DNA from: a bacterium
Lineage (GTDB): Bacteria; Pseudomonadota; Alphaproteobacteria; Acetobacterales; Acetobacteraceae
NCBI GenBank assembly: GCA_026224825.1
Contig: JAMFRO010000088.1
Location: 83,327-147,326, forward strand
Direction of reading: 5' to 3'
Length of the DNA: 64,000 nucleotides
Every line of letters begins with the position of its first letter. Positions within the stretch are counted from its first letter, which is position 1. The notes beneath the pieces were generated by a model. It made no database searches. It was given only the letters and a program-made list of their open reading frames with translations, and was not told where the DNA came from. A program made the translations under genes and the position numbers. This document shows, piece after piece, positions 26,645 to 34,745 of the stretch.

Positions 26645-27780
26645 CACACCCGCTCCAGAATGGTCGCAATACCCTGCCCGCCGCCAATGCATTGCGTCGC
26701 CAGCGCATAACGCCCGCCGGTGCGCTGCAACAAGCTCGCCGCCTTGCCCACCAGCCGCGCCCCCGTCGCCCCCAGCGGGTGCCCAAGAGCAATGGCCCCA
26801 CCATCAATGTTCAGAATCTCATCCCGAATCCCCAGCTCCCGCACACAGGCCAGTGATTGCGACGCAAACGCCTCATTCAGCTCCACCACATCGATGGCGC
26901 CAATCTCAATCCCAGCCCGCGCCAACGCCTTACGGCTGGCCGCCACAGGCCCAATCCCCATAATCTCAGGCGCGCAACCAGCGCTCGCCGAAGCCACAAT
27001 CCGCGCCAGCGGCTTCAACCCCTGCTTGGCGGCATAATCCGCACTGCACACCAGCACGGCGGTCGCACCATCCGTCAGTGGCGAGGATGTCGCGGCGGTC
27101 ACCGAGCCTTCTGTATCGAACACCGGCTTCAACCCAGCCAGCGAGGCCGCATTGCTGTCGGGGCGCGGACAGCCATCCTTATCCACCACACCGCCGCGCG
27201 TCTGCACCGGCACAATCTCATCCGTAAAATACCCGGCCGCAATCGCCGCCGCCGTCCGCTGCTGGCTACGCAATGCAAAAGCATCCTGCACCTCGCGCGA
27301 GATCTTCCATTTCGCCGCAACATTCTCAGCCGTCTGTCCCATGCCCATATACGCACCAGGCACTTCCTTCGCGAGCCTCGGATTCGGCAGAATATTATAC
27401 CCCGGCATCGGCACCCGGCTCATGCTCTCCACCCCGCCGGCAATAAAAACCTCACCCGCCCCGGTCGCGATATGCCCAGCCGCAATATGCACCGCCTGCA
27501 TCGAGGAACCGCAGAACTGATTAACCGTATACCCCGCCACAGACTGCGGCAGCCCCGCAAGCAGCGTGATCAGCCGCGCCACATTCAGCCCCTGCTCGGC
27601 CTCGGGAAACGCACATCCCAGCACCAGCGCCTCAATATCCTCTGCCTTCACGCCAGTGCGCGCCACCAGCGCCTGCACCACGGCAGCGGACAGATCATCC
27701 GGCCGCGTATGCGCCAACGCACCCTTGCCGGCCAATGTAAACGGAGAGCGGACATAGCCCGCGATAACAGCGTGATTCAA
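26644..27780 (-). CDS. Acetyl-CoA acyltransferase (3-ketoacyl-CoA thiolase)
   Basis: Cleaves 3-ketoacyl-CoA with CoA to end each beta-oxidation round. The 378-residue thiolase has the nucleophilic Cys90 in VNQFCGSSMQAVHIAAG, GGAIALGHPLGATGAR and the second Cys in ATQCIGGGQG. It overlaps the MerR regulator gene upstream and the HCDH-ECH gene downstream by a few bases each, so the operon is translationally coupled throughout. With that partner it likely forms a functional trifunctional-type complex. Confidence 0.94.
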   Translation of the reverse strand: MNHAVIAGYVRSPFTLAGKGALAHTRPDDLSAAVVQALVARTGVKAEDIEALVLGCAFPEAEQGLNVARLITLLAGLPQSVAGYTVNQFCGSSMQAVHIAAGHIATGAGEVFIAGGVESMSRVPMPGYNILPNPRLAKEVPGAYMGMGQTAENVAAKWKISREVQDAFALRSQQRTAAAIAAGYFTDEIVPVQTRGGVVDKDGCPRPDSNAASLAGLKPVFDTEGSVTAATSSPLTDGATAVLVCSADYAAKQGLKPLARIVASASAGCAPEIMGIGPVAASRKALARAGIEIGAIDVVELNEAFASQSLACVRELGIRDEILNIDGGAIALGHPLGATGARLVGKAASLLQRTGGRYALATQCIGGGQGIATILERV

Positions 27781-28208
27781 AGTGACCTCCCGGTTTGTTC
27801 CATCCGCGCCGCGGCAAGCGACGCTTCCATACTCCGCAGCGCGGCCAAAGCCTGCTGCTCAATCTCCTGCAATTCGCTCAAGGTCTGCGTCAGCGCCACC
27901 TGCTGCTCGGCCAGCAAATGAATGCGCGCCCGCACCGCTTCCAACAGCGCCTTGGTCTGCTGCTCATGCGTTGGGTCCATATCGTAAAGCTCCAGGTAAT
28001 CCCGGATCTCGCGAATCGAAAACCCCAGCCTCTTGCCGCGCTGAATCAGAATCATGCGGCCGCGGTCGCGCGGCGAATAGACCCGCGTATTGCCCGCCCG
28101 CCGCGGCGTGATCAGCCCCTGCGCCTCGTAAAAATGCAGCGTGCGCACGGTAATGCCGAGTTCGGCGGCGAGCTGCGTCACTGTGTAGAGCGGCTCATTA
28201 TGAGTCAT
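27777..28208 (-). CDS. MerR-family regulator of the beta-oxidation operon
   Basis: A 143-residue regulator with the MerR winged helix at residues 8-75 (YTVTQLAAELGITVRTLHFYEAQGLI, RRAGNTRVYSPRD) and a long coiled coil (QTLSELQEIEQQALAAL) for dimerisation. No metal-binding cysteines are present, so it is not a metal sensor; the organisation resembles LiuR-type regulators of acyl-CoA catabolism. First gene of the operon and overlapping the thiolase start, so it is probably autoregulated. Confidence 0.88.
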   Translation of the reverse strand: MTHNEPLYTVTQLAAELGITVRTLHFYEAQGLITPRRAGNTRVYSPRDRGRMILIQRGKRLGFSIREIRDYLELYDMDPTHEQQTKALLEAVRARIHLLAEQQVALTQTLSELQEIEQQALAALRSMEASLAAARMEQTGRSL

Positions 28209-28234
28209 GGCGTCACTCTTGGTCTTTCAGTCTT

Positions 28235-28258
28235 GGCGCTGGCCGCGAGGCCAGCGCC
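28235..28258. terminator. Perfect 10-bp GC hairpin between fadL and the MerR gene
   Basis: GGCGCTGGCC, four-base loop, GGCCAGCGCC. It lies 10 bases past the fadL stop with no T-run, and 27 bases before the MerR gene start, so it may be a weak fadL terminator or the MerR operator. Confidence 0.5.
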
Positions 28259-28267
28259 GGTCAGGGT

Positions 28268-29599
28268 TCAGAAAATCATATTGATGCCGGCGGTCACCGA
28301 ATTATCGGAGGCCGAATATTCGCCAATAAGCGCCCCGGTCGGCGTCAAGGGTGAGCTGGCGGCCGAGCTGTTGATGCTGCCGCCCGGCGTGAACACATGC
28401 GCATAGGCCAGCTCCAGTTTGGTGCTGGGCAGCAACTGGTACTGCGCGCCGAAGGTGAGGTCGTAATGATCCGCATCGGGGATGCGCGAGGTGCGGTTGG
28501 CATCGGTCACCGGCGACTGGTCCCAGGCAAAGCCGCTCTGCAGCAGCACCTTGTCAGTCAACTGATAATTCGTGCCGGCGCCAAGGAACCAGGTATTACG
28601 CCAGTTTTCCTGCAATGTCGTGCCGCTGGAGCCGTTCACCGGCGTCACGTTCAGGGTCTTCAGCAAGGACCATTCCGTCCATTCCACACTGCTCATCACC
28701 GCCCATTGCGGGGTGATCTGATGATAGATGCCAAGTCCCACACTATCCGGCAGCGTGATGCTGGTGGTGGCCCGGCTATTGGCGCCATTCAGCAGTGCCA
28801 CCGCCGCCGGGCTGATGGCGCTATAGCTGGAGGGGATGGAGAGATACTGCCCGCCGTTGATATTATGGCGGATACGCGAACGGTAATCCAAACCGATGCG
28901 TGTGGCATCATCAAACTCGTACAGCACACCCAGATTATAGCCGATCCCCAGGCTGGTGCCGCGCACCTCGCCAATCGGGTCCTGCCCCGTCAACGCACTC
29001 AGCACCGGCACGTTCACCGCCTGCGTCAACCGGGCCTGGAAATAGTCGAAATTCGGCCCGCCGCCGATGGAGAGATGGTCATTGATCTTATAGGACAAGG
29101 CCAGGCCGAGATTGATGTCGGTAATGCTGGAGGAAAGGCTCTGGTAGCGCCCGACGAAATCAGCCGGGTAGGAGGTGCGCTCGCCGTACGGGGCGGTAAC
29201 GGAAAGACCGAGCCGCCAGTCGGGCCCCAAAGTGAGCACGCCGTAAGTGGCGCCCGAGGCCGCCGGCGACACGGCATTGCCGCCCTGGCCGCCGCTCACA
29301 TTCCCGCCGGTCTGCGCATTGGTGGCATGGCCGGTAAATTCCGCATGCGGGGCAATCAGGCTTATCCCCCCATCCAGCTCGTCATTATCGAGCAAGGCCA
29401 TACCGGCCGGGTTACCCCATACGGTGCTGGCGTCATAAGCCTTGGCCTGGCTGCCGGAAAACGCATTCCCCAGCCCATCGGCCGAGCCCTCGCGCAGGCC
29501 AAAACCGCTGGCATGTGCAATACCCCCCAGCGCCAACGCGCCGCCAAAACCTGCCATCACTGCGAATAAATGCGCTTTGGAGGCGCTTGTTATCTTCAT
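28268..29599 (-). CDS. fadL: FadL/OmpP1-type outer membrane long-chain fatty acid transporter
   Basis: A 443-residue beta-barrel precursor. Residues 1-30 are a signal peptide ending HASG, directly followed by the family hallmark FGLREGSADGLGNAFSG and WGNPAGMALL, the plug region. The C terminus ends in a hydrophobic strand with terminal Phe (SVTAGINMIF) as outer membrane proteins do. Located upstream of the beta-oxidation genes and on the same strand, it supplies their substrate. The gene symbol reflects family, not demonstrated specificity. Confidence 0.92.
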   Translation of the reverse strand: MKITSASKAHLFAVMAGFGGALALGGIAHASGFGLREGSADGLGNAFSGSQAKAYDASTVWGNPAGMALLDNDELDGGISLIAPHAEFTGHATNAQTGGNVSGGQGGNAVSPAASGATYGVLTLGPDWRLGLSVTAPYGERTSYPADFVGRYQSLSSSITDINLGLALSYKINDHLSIGGGPNFDYFQARLTQAVNVPVLSALTGQDPIGEVRGTSLGIGYNLGVLYEFDDATRIGLDYRSRIRHNINGGQYLSIPSSYSAISPAAVALLNGANSRATTSITLPDSVGLGIYHQITPQWAVMSSVEWTEWSLLKTLNVTPVNGSSGTTLQENWRNTWFLGAGTNYQLTDKVLLQSGFAWDQSPVTDANRTSRIPDADHYDLTFGAQYQLLPSTKLELAYAHVFTPGGSINSSAASSPLTPTGALIGEYSASDNSVTAGINMIF

Positions 29600-29712
29600 G
29601 GACGTTTCTCCTGTAATACACGTGGTGCCGGGTTTTTTTATACCCGTGCTACTTAACGGAGCACAGCCGGCGCCTTACGTAATGTGTAGGTTAAACACCA
29701 ATGAGGGATGAA

Positions 29713-30219
29713 ATGCAAGCAGTTCCAACCCGGCGCCTCACGGCTCCAACCCGGCGCCTCACGGCGCTGCTCACCATTCTGGCGTTTGTTTTCGCGAACA
29801 CATCCACTGCCCGGGCGGATACCAACGTCCAAGGCTGGTGGGTGACGGCGGACGGCAAGGCCGCGGTTCTCATCGCCCCCTGCGGCGCGGAGCTCTGCGG
29901 CAATGTCCAATGGCTGCGCGTGCCGCTGAACCCCGAAGGCAAGCCCAAGACCGACATCCATAACCCCGATGTGAGCCTGCGCTCACGCCCGGATTGCGGC
30001 CTGCCCATACTGGGCAGCTTCACCCAGGATGGCGACGGCGGCTGGCATGGCGGCTGGATCTACGATCCGGAATCCGGCCATACCTATAAATCCAACATGC
30101 ATGTCGGCGATGACGGCAAACTGCATGTGCGCGGCTATATCGGCATCTCTCTGCTCGGGCGTACCGAGATCATGACCCGCCCGCCCGCCCCCCTACAGCC
30201 TTGCACCCCCCCGGGGTGA
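29713..30219 (+). CDS. Secreted DUF2147-family protein
   Basis: A 168-residue exported protein with a signal peptide ending near TARAD. The DUF2147 core is visible: QGWWVTADGKAAVLIAPCG, ELCGNVQWL, GLPILGSF, WHGGWIYDPESGHTYK and LHVRGYIGISLLGRTEIMTR. Function of the family is unknown; it is periplasmic and lipocalin-like. ATG at 29713 is preceded by GAGGGA; an in-frame ATG at 29701 is the alternative. The signal region contains a 21-bp tandem duplication (29724-29765) repeating seven residues. Its tail overlaps the convergent Crp-type gene by 27 bases. Confidence 0.85.
   Translation: MQAVPTRRLTAPTRRLTALLTILAFVFANTSTARADTNVQGWWVTADGKAAVLIAPCGAELCGNVQWLRVPLNPEGKPKTDIHNPDVSLRSRPDCGLPILGSFTQDGDGGWHGGWIYDPESGHTYKSNMHVGDDGKLHVRGYIGISLLGRTEIMTRPPAPLQPCTPPG
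29724..29765. repeat. 21-bp tandem duplication inside the signal peptide coding region
   Basis: TCCAACCCGGCGCCTCACGGC occurs twice head to tail. It keeps frame and doubles the basic PTRRLTA stretch before the hydrophobic core. Confidence 0.9.
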
Positions 30220-30900
30220 GCTGAGGCTGAGCTGGCGCTCGGCCAGCCGGTGCAGGCCGAGCACGGTGATGGAGCCGTAATTCACCCTTATCAGCCCCTC
30301 GCGCTCCAGGGCTTTCAACTGCCGGTTCAGCGTCTGGCGCGCCGCCGCCAGGCGCTGGCTCAGCTCCTCCTGCGGCATCTCTATGAGAATGCCCTGCTGC
30401 TGGCGCAAGGTTTTGCCATGGCTGAACGACAGCATGTACAGCGTGCGCAGCAGCCGGTCCTTCAGCGGCAGCGCATTGCGGTCGCGCGCCTGGTGGTACA
30501 CGGCCGAGAGGCTCAGGCTGAACAGTTGCAACAGCCGCCGCGCCAGTGCCGGGTGGCGCTCCAGCAGCGTCTCAAAGTCGCGGTTTGGGATAATCCGCAT
30601 CTGCACCGGCGTCACCGCCACCACATCCGCCGTGGCGGGCAGCCCGCTGAAAGCCTCCGGCAGGCCAATCCAGTCGCCCTTGGTCATGGTCGCGGCCACG
30701 GCATCGCCGCCGCGCCCATCGGCCATGCGGTATTCCACCTTGCCCGCGCGCACTTGGTAAAGCTGTGAGCACTGGCAGCCCGTGCGCAGCAGCGCCTCGC
30801 CGGCCGCGATATCACGTTCATAACTAATGTCATCGAAGGCGCTGTGCAGTTCCGGCGATAGCTCGTCGAAAAAACTATTTACATGGTTGATGGGCACCAT
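30193..30900 (-). CDS. Crp/Fnr-family transcriptional regulator without iron-sulfur cysteines
   Basis: A 235-residue regulator: beta-roll effector domain (residues 10-125, with GEALLRTGCQCSQLYQVRAGKVEYR) and C-terminal helix-turn-helix with EELSQRLAAARQTLNRQLKALEREGLI. There is no N-terminal cysteine cluster, and the recognition helix (ARQTLNR) differs from the FNR ETVSR, so it should read a different site. ATG at 30900 preceded by AAGGGAG. It is divergent from the Rieske oxygenase gene, which it may control. Confidence 0.87.
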   Translation of the reverse strand: MVPINHVNSFFDELSPELHSAFDDISYERDIAAGEALLRTGCQCSQLYQVRAGKVEYRMADGRGGDAVAATMTKGDWIGLPEAFSGLPATADVVAVTPVQMRIIPNRDFETLLERHPALARRLLQLFSLSLSAVYHQARDRNALPLKDRLLRTLYMLSFSHGKTLRQQQGILIEMPQEELSQRLAAARQTLNRQLKALEREGLIRVNYGSITVLGLHRLAERQLSLSSPRGGARL

Positions 30901-31192
30901 CACGGTAACTCCCTTAAACTCTTTTTGGTCTTGTTGTGGCGCAGCGTAGGCCGGAATCACACCCGACTGCAACAATTTGCGGCCCCTCCGGCAAAGAGTT
31001 TCAGGGCACCCCGCTAGGGGGCTGATATAACACACAATAACTCATAACGCTGAAGATACCCGCCGGTGCGATGTTTGCCGTAACCGGTATCGCGGCCAAA
31101 TCCGGCCCCAATCTGGCCGGTTGACAGCTCCCAACCGAAGGCGTTACCCGAAGCAGGACGAAAATAGCTAAGAGGGTGTTCAGACTTTCAGT

Positions 31193-31222
31193 CAGGTCGA
31201 ATATCCCCAGGTCGAATACCCA
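31193..31222. repeat. 15-bp imperfect tandem duplication in the oxygenase promoter region
   Basis: CAGGTCGAATATCCC followed directly by CAGGTCGAATACCCA. Two adjacent copies of a short site in a promoter suggest a dimer binding site, or slippage. Confidence 0.8.
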
Positions 31223-31240
31223 TTGTGCCAGCCATGGCAT

Positions 31241-31272
31241 CGACGATAATAAGCGGCGACGATAATAAACGG
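31241..31272. repeat. 16-bp tandem duplication just upstream of the oxygenase gene
   Basis: CGACGATAATAAGCGG then CGACGATAATAAACGG, one difference, ending 37 bases before the start codon. Confidence 0.85.
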
Positions 31273-31309
31273 CGAAAGCAATTTCCACGATCCGTAAGAG
31301 GGGCGAAGC

Positions 31310-32731
31310 ATGACAATAATGACCCAGGTGAAAGACTTCCCATACGAGGGCGTCCCCTTCCCGATCACCGATCCGGAACGCATCCCCGTTCAGCGCTATT
31401 ACGACGAGACCTTCTACAAGGCCGAAAACGAGCGCCTCTGGCCGCATGTCTGGCAGATGGCCTGCCGGCTGGAACAGATCCCCAATGTCGGCGACTGGAT
31501 CGAGTATAAAATCCTCGGCCAATCCGTCATCATCATGCATGCCGCCGAGGGCATCAAAGCCTATCACAACGCCTGCCGCCACCGCGGCGTGCCCATCACC
31601 GAAGGCAAGCCGCACGGCTCCTGCGAGAACGAGGGCTTCACCTGCCCCTTCCACGGCTGGCGCTGGAACATCGAGGGCCAGAACACCTTCGTCTACGGCA
31701 AGCAGAAATTCAGCGAACGCCAGCTCGACAAAGCCGACCTCGCCCTGCGCACCTGCCGCGTCGAAATCTGGGGCGCCTGCGCCTTCATCAATTTCGACGA
31801 CAACGCGCCCTCCCTGCTGGACAGCATCGGCCCCCTGGCGCAGCGCCTCGAAGCCCACGGCCTCAGCAACCTGCGCGCCGAATGGTGGTACGCCACGGAG
31901 CTGCCGGCCAATTGGAAGCTCGCGATGGAAGCCTTCATGGAAGGCTACCACGTGATGAAAACCCACCCGCAGCTCCAGCGCACTTTGCCCGCGCTGTACA
32001 ACTCCATGTACGCGTTTGAGATGCAGGACACCGGCGGCGTCGGCCTGCCCACCAACCCCTATCTCTCGGGCCGCGAGAACGTAAAGGCCCAGGTCAAGCA
32101 CCTTGAGCTGCTCAGCGAAGGCATGGCCGGCATGGTCCACGCCAAGGAAATCGAAATCGCCAAGGAGCTGCTCGAAGTCGATCTGCCGGAAGACCCGATG
32201 CTGGCGGTGCAGACCTGGTACGGCATCTTCCAGGACCAGATCACCAAGCGCCTGCGCGCCAAGGGCGAGCCCATCCCCGACCTCAACGCCGTCGCGGTGT
32301 CCGACCCGATCCATGCGGTGGAATATATCTTCCCGCATTACTTCCTGCTGCCGATGTTCACCTCGATGTCGGCCTACCGCATCCGCCCCACCGGCCCGGA
32401 AACCTGCATCTTCGAGCTATGGTCCCTCACCCCCAACGCCCCCGGCGAAGAGCCGGCGGTGCCGATGGAACCAACCTGGCTGCCCTTCGACAGCCAGGAA
32501 TTCCCGCCCATCCCGCGCCAGGATTATTCCAACATCCCCATCCAGCAGAAGGGGCTGCACGCGCATGGTTTCGAGTTCATGCGCCTGGCGGAAAACGTCG
32601 AAGGGCTCATCAGCAATTACGAGCGCATCATCGACGGCTATCTCGGCGGCGTCGACCCCGAGAAACTGGCGAAAGCCCAGCATCTCCTCGCCAGCAATTT
32701 CGACGGCAAGATTGCCGACCTGGGGTTCTGA
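31310..32731 (+). CDS. Rieske non-haem iron oxygenase, large subunit
   Basis: A 473-residue ring-hydroxylating-type oxygenase. The Rieske cluster ligands are Cys89-x-His91 and Cys112-x2-His115, in NACRHRGVPITEG and FTCPFHGWRW. The catalytic iron site is His214-x4-His219 in MEGYHVMKTHPQ. AGAGGGG precedes the start. No small subunit, ferredoxin or reductase gene is adjacent, so its electron supply must be encoded elsewhere. Long alpha subunits without beta subunits often act on aromatic or terpenoid acids or quaternary amines; the substrate here is unknown. Confidence 0.92.
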   Translation: MTIMTQVKDFPYEGVPFPITDPERIPVQRYYDETFYKAENERLWPHVWQMACRLEQIPNVGDWIEYKILGQSVIIMHAAEGIKAYHNACRHRGVPITEGKPHGSCENEGFTCPFHGWRWNIEGQNTFVYGKQKFSERQLDKADLALRTCRVEIWGACAFINFDDNAPSLLDSIGPLAQRLEAHGLSNLRAEWWYATELPANWKLAMEAFMEGYHVMKTHPQLQRTLPALYNSMYAFEMQDTGGVGLPTNPYLSGRENVKAQVKHLELLSEGMAGMVHAKEIEIAKELLEVDLPEDPMLAVQTWYGIFQDQITKRLRAKGEPIPDLNAVAVSDPIHAVEYIFPHYFLLPMFTSMSAYRIRPTGPETCIFELWSLTPNAPGEEPAVPMEPTWLPFDSQEFPPIPRQDYSNIPIQQKGLHAHGFEFMRLAENVEGLISNYERIIDGYLGGVDPEKLAKAQHLLASNFDGKIADLGF

Positions 32732-32851
32732 TCCGCCCAACGACCCATAAAAAAACCGGTAATAATATATTTGACTAAGTTGTTTTCGACAGTTGCGCTA
32801 CGAACCGCTCCAGGTAAATATGGAAATGGAACGATTTTTAGGTGATGGTTA

Positions 32852-33172
32852 ATGAAAAGCAAGTTGTTGATCTTATTCATCGTGTTGGGGGGGTGTGCGA
32901 CACCAGTGACAATGGAAGCGACGGGTGGTAGTCGTTCAGATGGAACGGTGGAATTGTCTTATAATTACAATGAGTTGGAGAGCCCCGTTGTTGACCCCGG
33001 TCAAGCGTTGGCAACAGCTCGTGAGAAGTGCGGGGCGTGGGGTTATAAGGATGCCGAAGCATTTGGCGAAGGCGTAAGCCAATGCTCACACTATAATGGT
33101 AATGGGAACTGTATCGCGCACATAGTTACTGTTACTTATCAATGCATTGGCAGTCCGAGTAGCGGGAGTTAG
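32852..33172 (+). CDS. YecR-like lipoprotein
   Basis: A 106-residue protein with a lipoprotein signal: hydrophobic MKSKLLILFIVL and lipobox LGGC (Cys15). The mature part has the YecR-like pattern TGGSRSDGTVELSYNYNE, then GQALATAREKCGAWGYKDAEAFG and a terminal Cys-rich CSHYNGNGNC...QC, probably disulfide-bonded. Its base composition is visibly more AT-rich than its neighbours, which suggests transfer. In enterobacteria YecR lies among flagellar genes; no motility gene is nearby here. Confidence 0.75.
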   Translation: MKSKLLILFIVLGGCATPVTMEATGGSRSDGTVELSYNYNELESPVVDPGQALATAREKCGAWGYKDAEAFGEGVSQCSHYNGNGNCIAHIVTVTYQCIGSPSSGS

Positions 33173-33222
33173 AAGAAACGTAGTTTCGCAAGCCCTTTAA
33201 CTTAGCCAAATATGTTATTACC

Positions 33223-33262
33223 AAAAAACCGGCCTTCCCCGCCAAGGGAAGGCCGGTTTTTT
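33223..33262. terminator. Bidirectional terminator between convergent small genes
   Basis: Perfect 17-bp arms 33223-33239 and 33246-33262 (A6CCGGCCTTCCC / GGGAAGGCCGGT6) with a six-base loop. Confidence 0.92.
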
Positions 33263-33274
33263 ATGCGGCAGCGA

Positions 33275-33511
33275 TCAATAATATGACCAATGGTTCTGCT
33301 TGTACGCGCGATGGTTATAATAATGGCCGTTGTAATGGTAATGATAATGGTGGCTCTGATAGAGGTAATCGGCCTGGGTGCTGGTCGCGGCCACGGCCAC
33401 ATCCAGCGGCTGGCTCGCCGGCATGGCCGTGGCGGCCATCGGCGCGGCAACAGCCAGAGCAGTGGCCAGAGCGAATGGCGATAACAAAGATAGTTTCTTG
33501 GTCAATTGCAC
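33275..33511 (-). CDS. Small secreted His/Tyr-rich protein
   Basis: A 78-residue exported protein starting on GTG at 33511 with a strong AGGAGG six bases upstream. Signal peptide: KKLSLLSPFALATALAVAAPMAATAMA-like hydrophobic stretch ending near residue 30. The mature part is about 45 residues and ends in a tract of His, Tyr and Asn (SHHYHYHYNGHYYNHRAY), a composition that could bind Cu, Ni or Zn. No known family recognised. Not recorded under a longer start because the ribosome site fits GTG. Confidence 0.7.
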   Translation of the reverse strand: MQLTKKLSLLSPFALATALAVAAPMAATAMPASQPLDVAVAATSTQADYLYQSHHYHYHYNGHYYNHRAYKQNHWSYY

Positions 33512-33793
33512 TTGCGTCCTCCTAAGTCCTAAGCCCGAGACGTGGTGATCGCGGCAGGGGGCTTCAATGCGCCGTACCGGCACCACGCCGGGCCATGCCC
33601 GCACCACGGCCCGCGGGAATGTGCACAACGGCTTGAAACCATTGGAACCCGGGCGCGCCGGATGGGAATTGCTAAGAAGCGATGAAACTTCGCTTAACTT
33701 GCCCAGATCCGCCGTGGCTTGAAAACCCATTACTTGAAAAGAAGGTAACAGCACCGAAGTCTTAAGGGTTCATTATCGTCCAAGGACAGGATC

Positions 33794-34246
33794 ATGAGAC
33801 GATTTGCGAAATTTCTGGCTGTAATTGTGACCTGTGGTGCGGCCTGCATCACGGCGGCACCGGCCTCGGCGCATGGCGGTGGCGGCTGGCATGGCGGTGG
33901 CGGCTGGGGCGGCGGCGGCTGGCATGGCGGAGGTTGGGGTGGCTGGGGTGTCGGCATCGGCATCGCCCCGGCCTACCCGTATTACTACCCGCCACCGGTG
34001 TATTACCCCCCGGCCCCGGCCTATTACCCACCACCCCCGCCCGGCTATTTCGCCCCCTATCCCGGCTACATCCAGCAATCCCCACCCCCACAGGCCCAGC
34101 CCGCCCCGGTCCAAAGCAGCGATGCCGCCGCCCAATCCTGCAACGCAAACACCTACGTCTGCCCCATGGAAGTCACCGTACCCGTCGGCGGGCGCTGCTA
34201 CTGCCGCGGCAATGAGGGCGAGCGCGTCTACGGCGCCGCGCAATAG
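33794..34246 (+). CDS. Secreted Gly/His- and Pro/Tyr-rich protein with C-terminal cysteine motif
   Basis: A 150-residue exported protein. Residues 1-26 form a signal peptide ending ASA. Then come Gly-His-Trp repeats (HGGGGWHGGGGWGGGG), a Pro/Tyr-rich section (repeated YYPPP) and a compact tail with four cysteines (SCNANTYVC, GGRCYCRGNEGERVYG). The repeats indicate a flexible wall- or surface-associated protein; similar glycine- and proline-rich proteins occur widely in Acetobacteraceae. Function not assigned. Confidence 0.78.
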   Translation: MRRFAKFLAVIVTCGAACITAAPASAHGGGGWHGGGGWGGGGWHGGGWGGWGVGIGIAPAYPYYYPPPVYYPPAPAYYPPPPPGYFAPYPGYIQQSPPPQAQPAPVQSSDAAAQSCNANTYVCPMEVTVPVGGRCYCRGNEGERVYGAAQ

Positions 34247-34275
34247 GCCGCCAGCCCAAACCAAAGGAGAATATT

Positions 34276-34500
34276 TTGACCGCAACCCATCCCATCCACG
34301 CCTTACGCGCCAGTCTCGAGGATAAACGCCTCGAAGCAGTCCAGGCATTGGCGGATTTGGGGGCAACCGCAGGCACCCCTCTCGACCCCACCATCCTGGC
34401 CGAACTCGCCCTCATCCAACTGGCTCTCACGGCCGTGCGGGAAGAGATAGACGCGCACAGCGTCAAGCTCGGCTGGGGCAGCGCCGAGGCTTTGGCATAA
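34276..34500 (+). CDS. Small helical protein of unknown function
   Basis: A 74-residue, fully soluble, alpha-helical, Ala/Leu-rich protein on a TTG start with AAAGGAGAA upstream. It starts 29 bases after the secreted Gly/Pro-rich protein and may be co-transcribed. No family is recognised. Confidence 0.6.
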   Translation: MTATHPIHALRASLEDKRLEAVQALADLGATAGTPLDPTILAELALIQLALTAVREEIDAHSVKLGWGSAEALA

Positions 34501-34530
34501 AATATGGATTTACTAAAACATGGATTTACA

Positions 34531-34605
34531 TGGTAGCGGCGGAAGGATTTGAACCTCCGACCAAGAGATTATGATTCTCCTGCTCTACCACTGAGCTACG
34601 CCGCC
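34531..34605 (-). tRNA. tRNA with CAT anticodon, probably elongator tRNA-Met
   Basis: The 75-nt cloverleaf is complete: acceptor GGCGGCG/CGCCGCT with encoded CCA, D arm GCTC-AGTGGTA-GAGC, anticodon stem GGAGA/TCTCT with loop ATCATAA (anticodon CAT), T arm GGAGG-TTCAAAT-CCTTC. G1-C72-type pairing excludes the initiator. An isoleucine tRNA with a lysidine-modified CAT anticodon cannot be ruled out by eye. Confidence 0.9.
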
Positions 34606-34694
34606 GCACCGTGAGCCAGCCGGGTACCCCGCCGGCACGGGGAAGTCAATCCAGAGATAGACCCGCCAGAGATAGACCCCCCAGAGCCGGACCC

Positions 34695-34734
34695 AAACAA
34701 AAGGCCCCGGACCTGAGCCCGGGGCCTTTTGTTT
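34695..34734. terminator. Terminator downstream of the APC permease
   Basis: Perfect 16-bp arms 34695-34710 and 34719-34734 (AAACAAAAGGCCCCGG and complement) with an eight-base loop, 11 bases past the permease stop. Confidence 0.9.
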
Positions 34735-34745
34735 GTTGTGGCGTC

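Larger units (their letters stand above)
30901..31309. other. 409-bp divergent spacer between the Crp-type and Rieske oxygenase genes
   Basis: No gene is supported here. It holds two tandem duplications near its right end (described separately) and the promoters of both genes. A stretch at 31001-31120 is GC-rich without evident structure. Confidence 0.6.
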
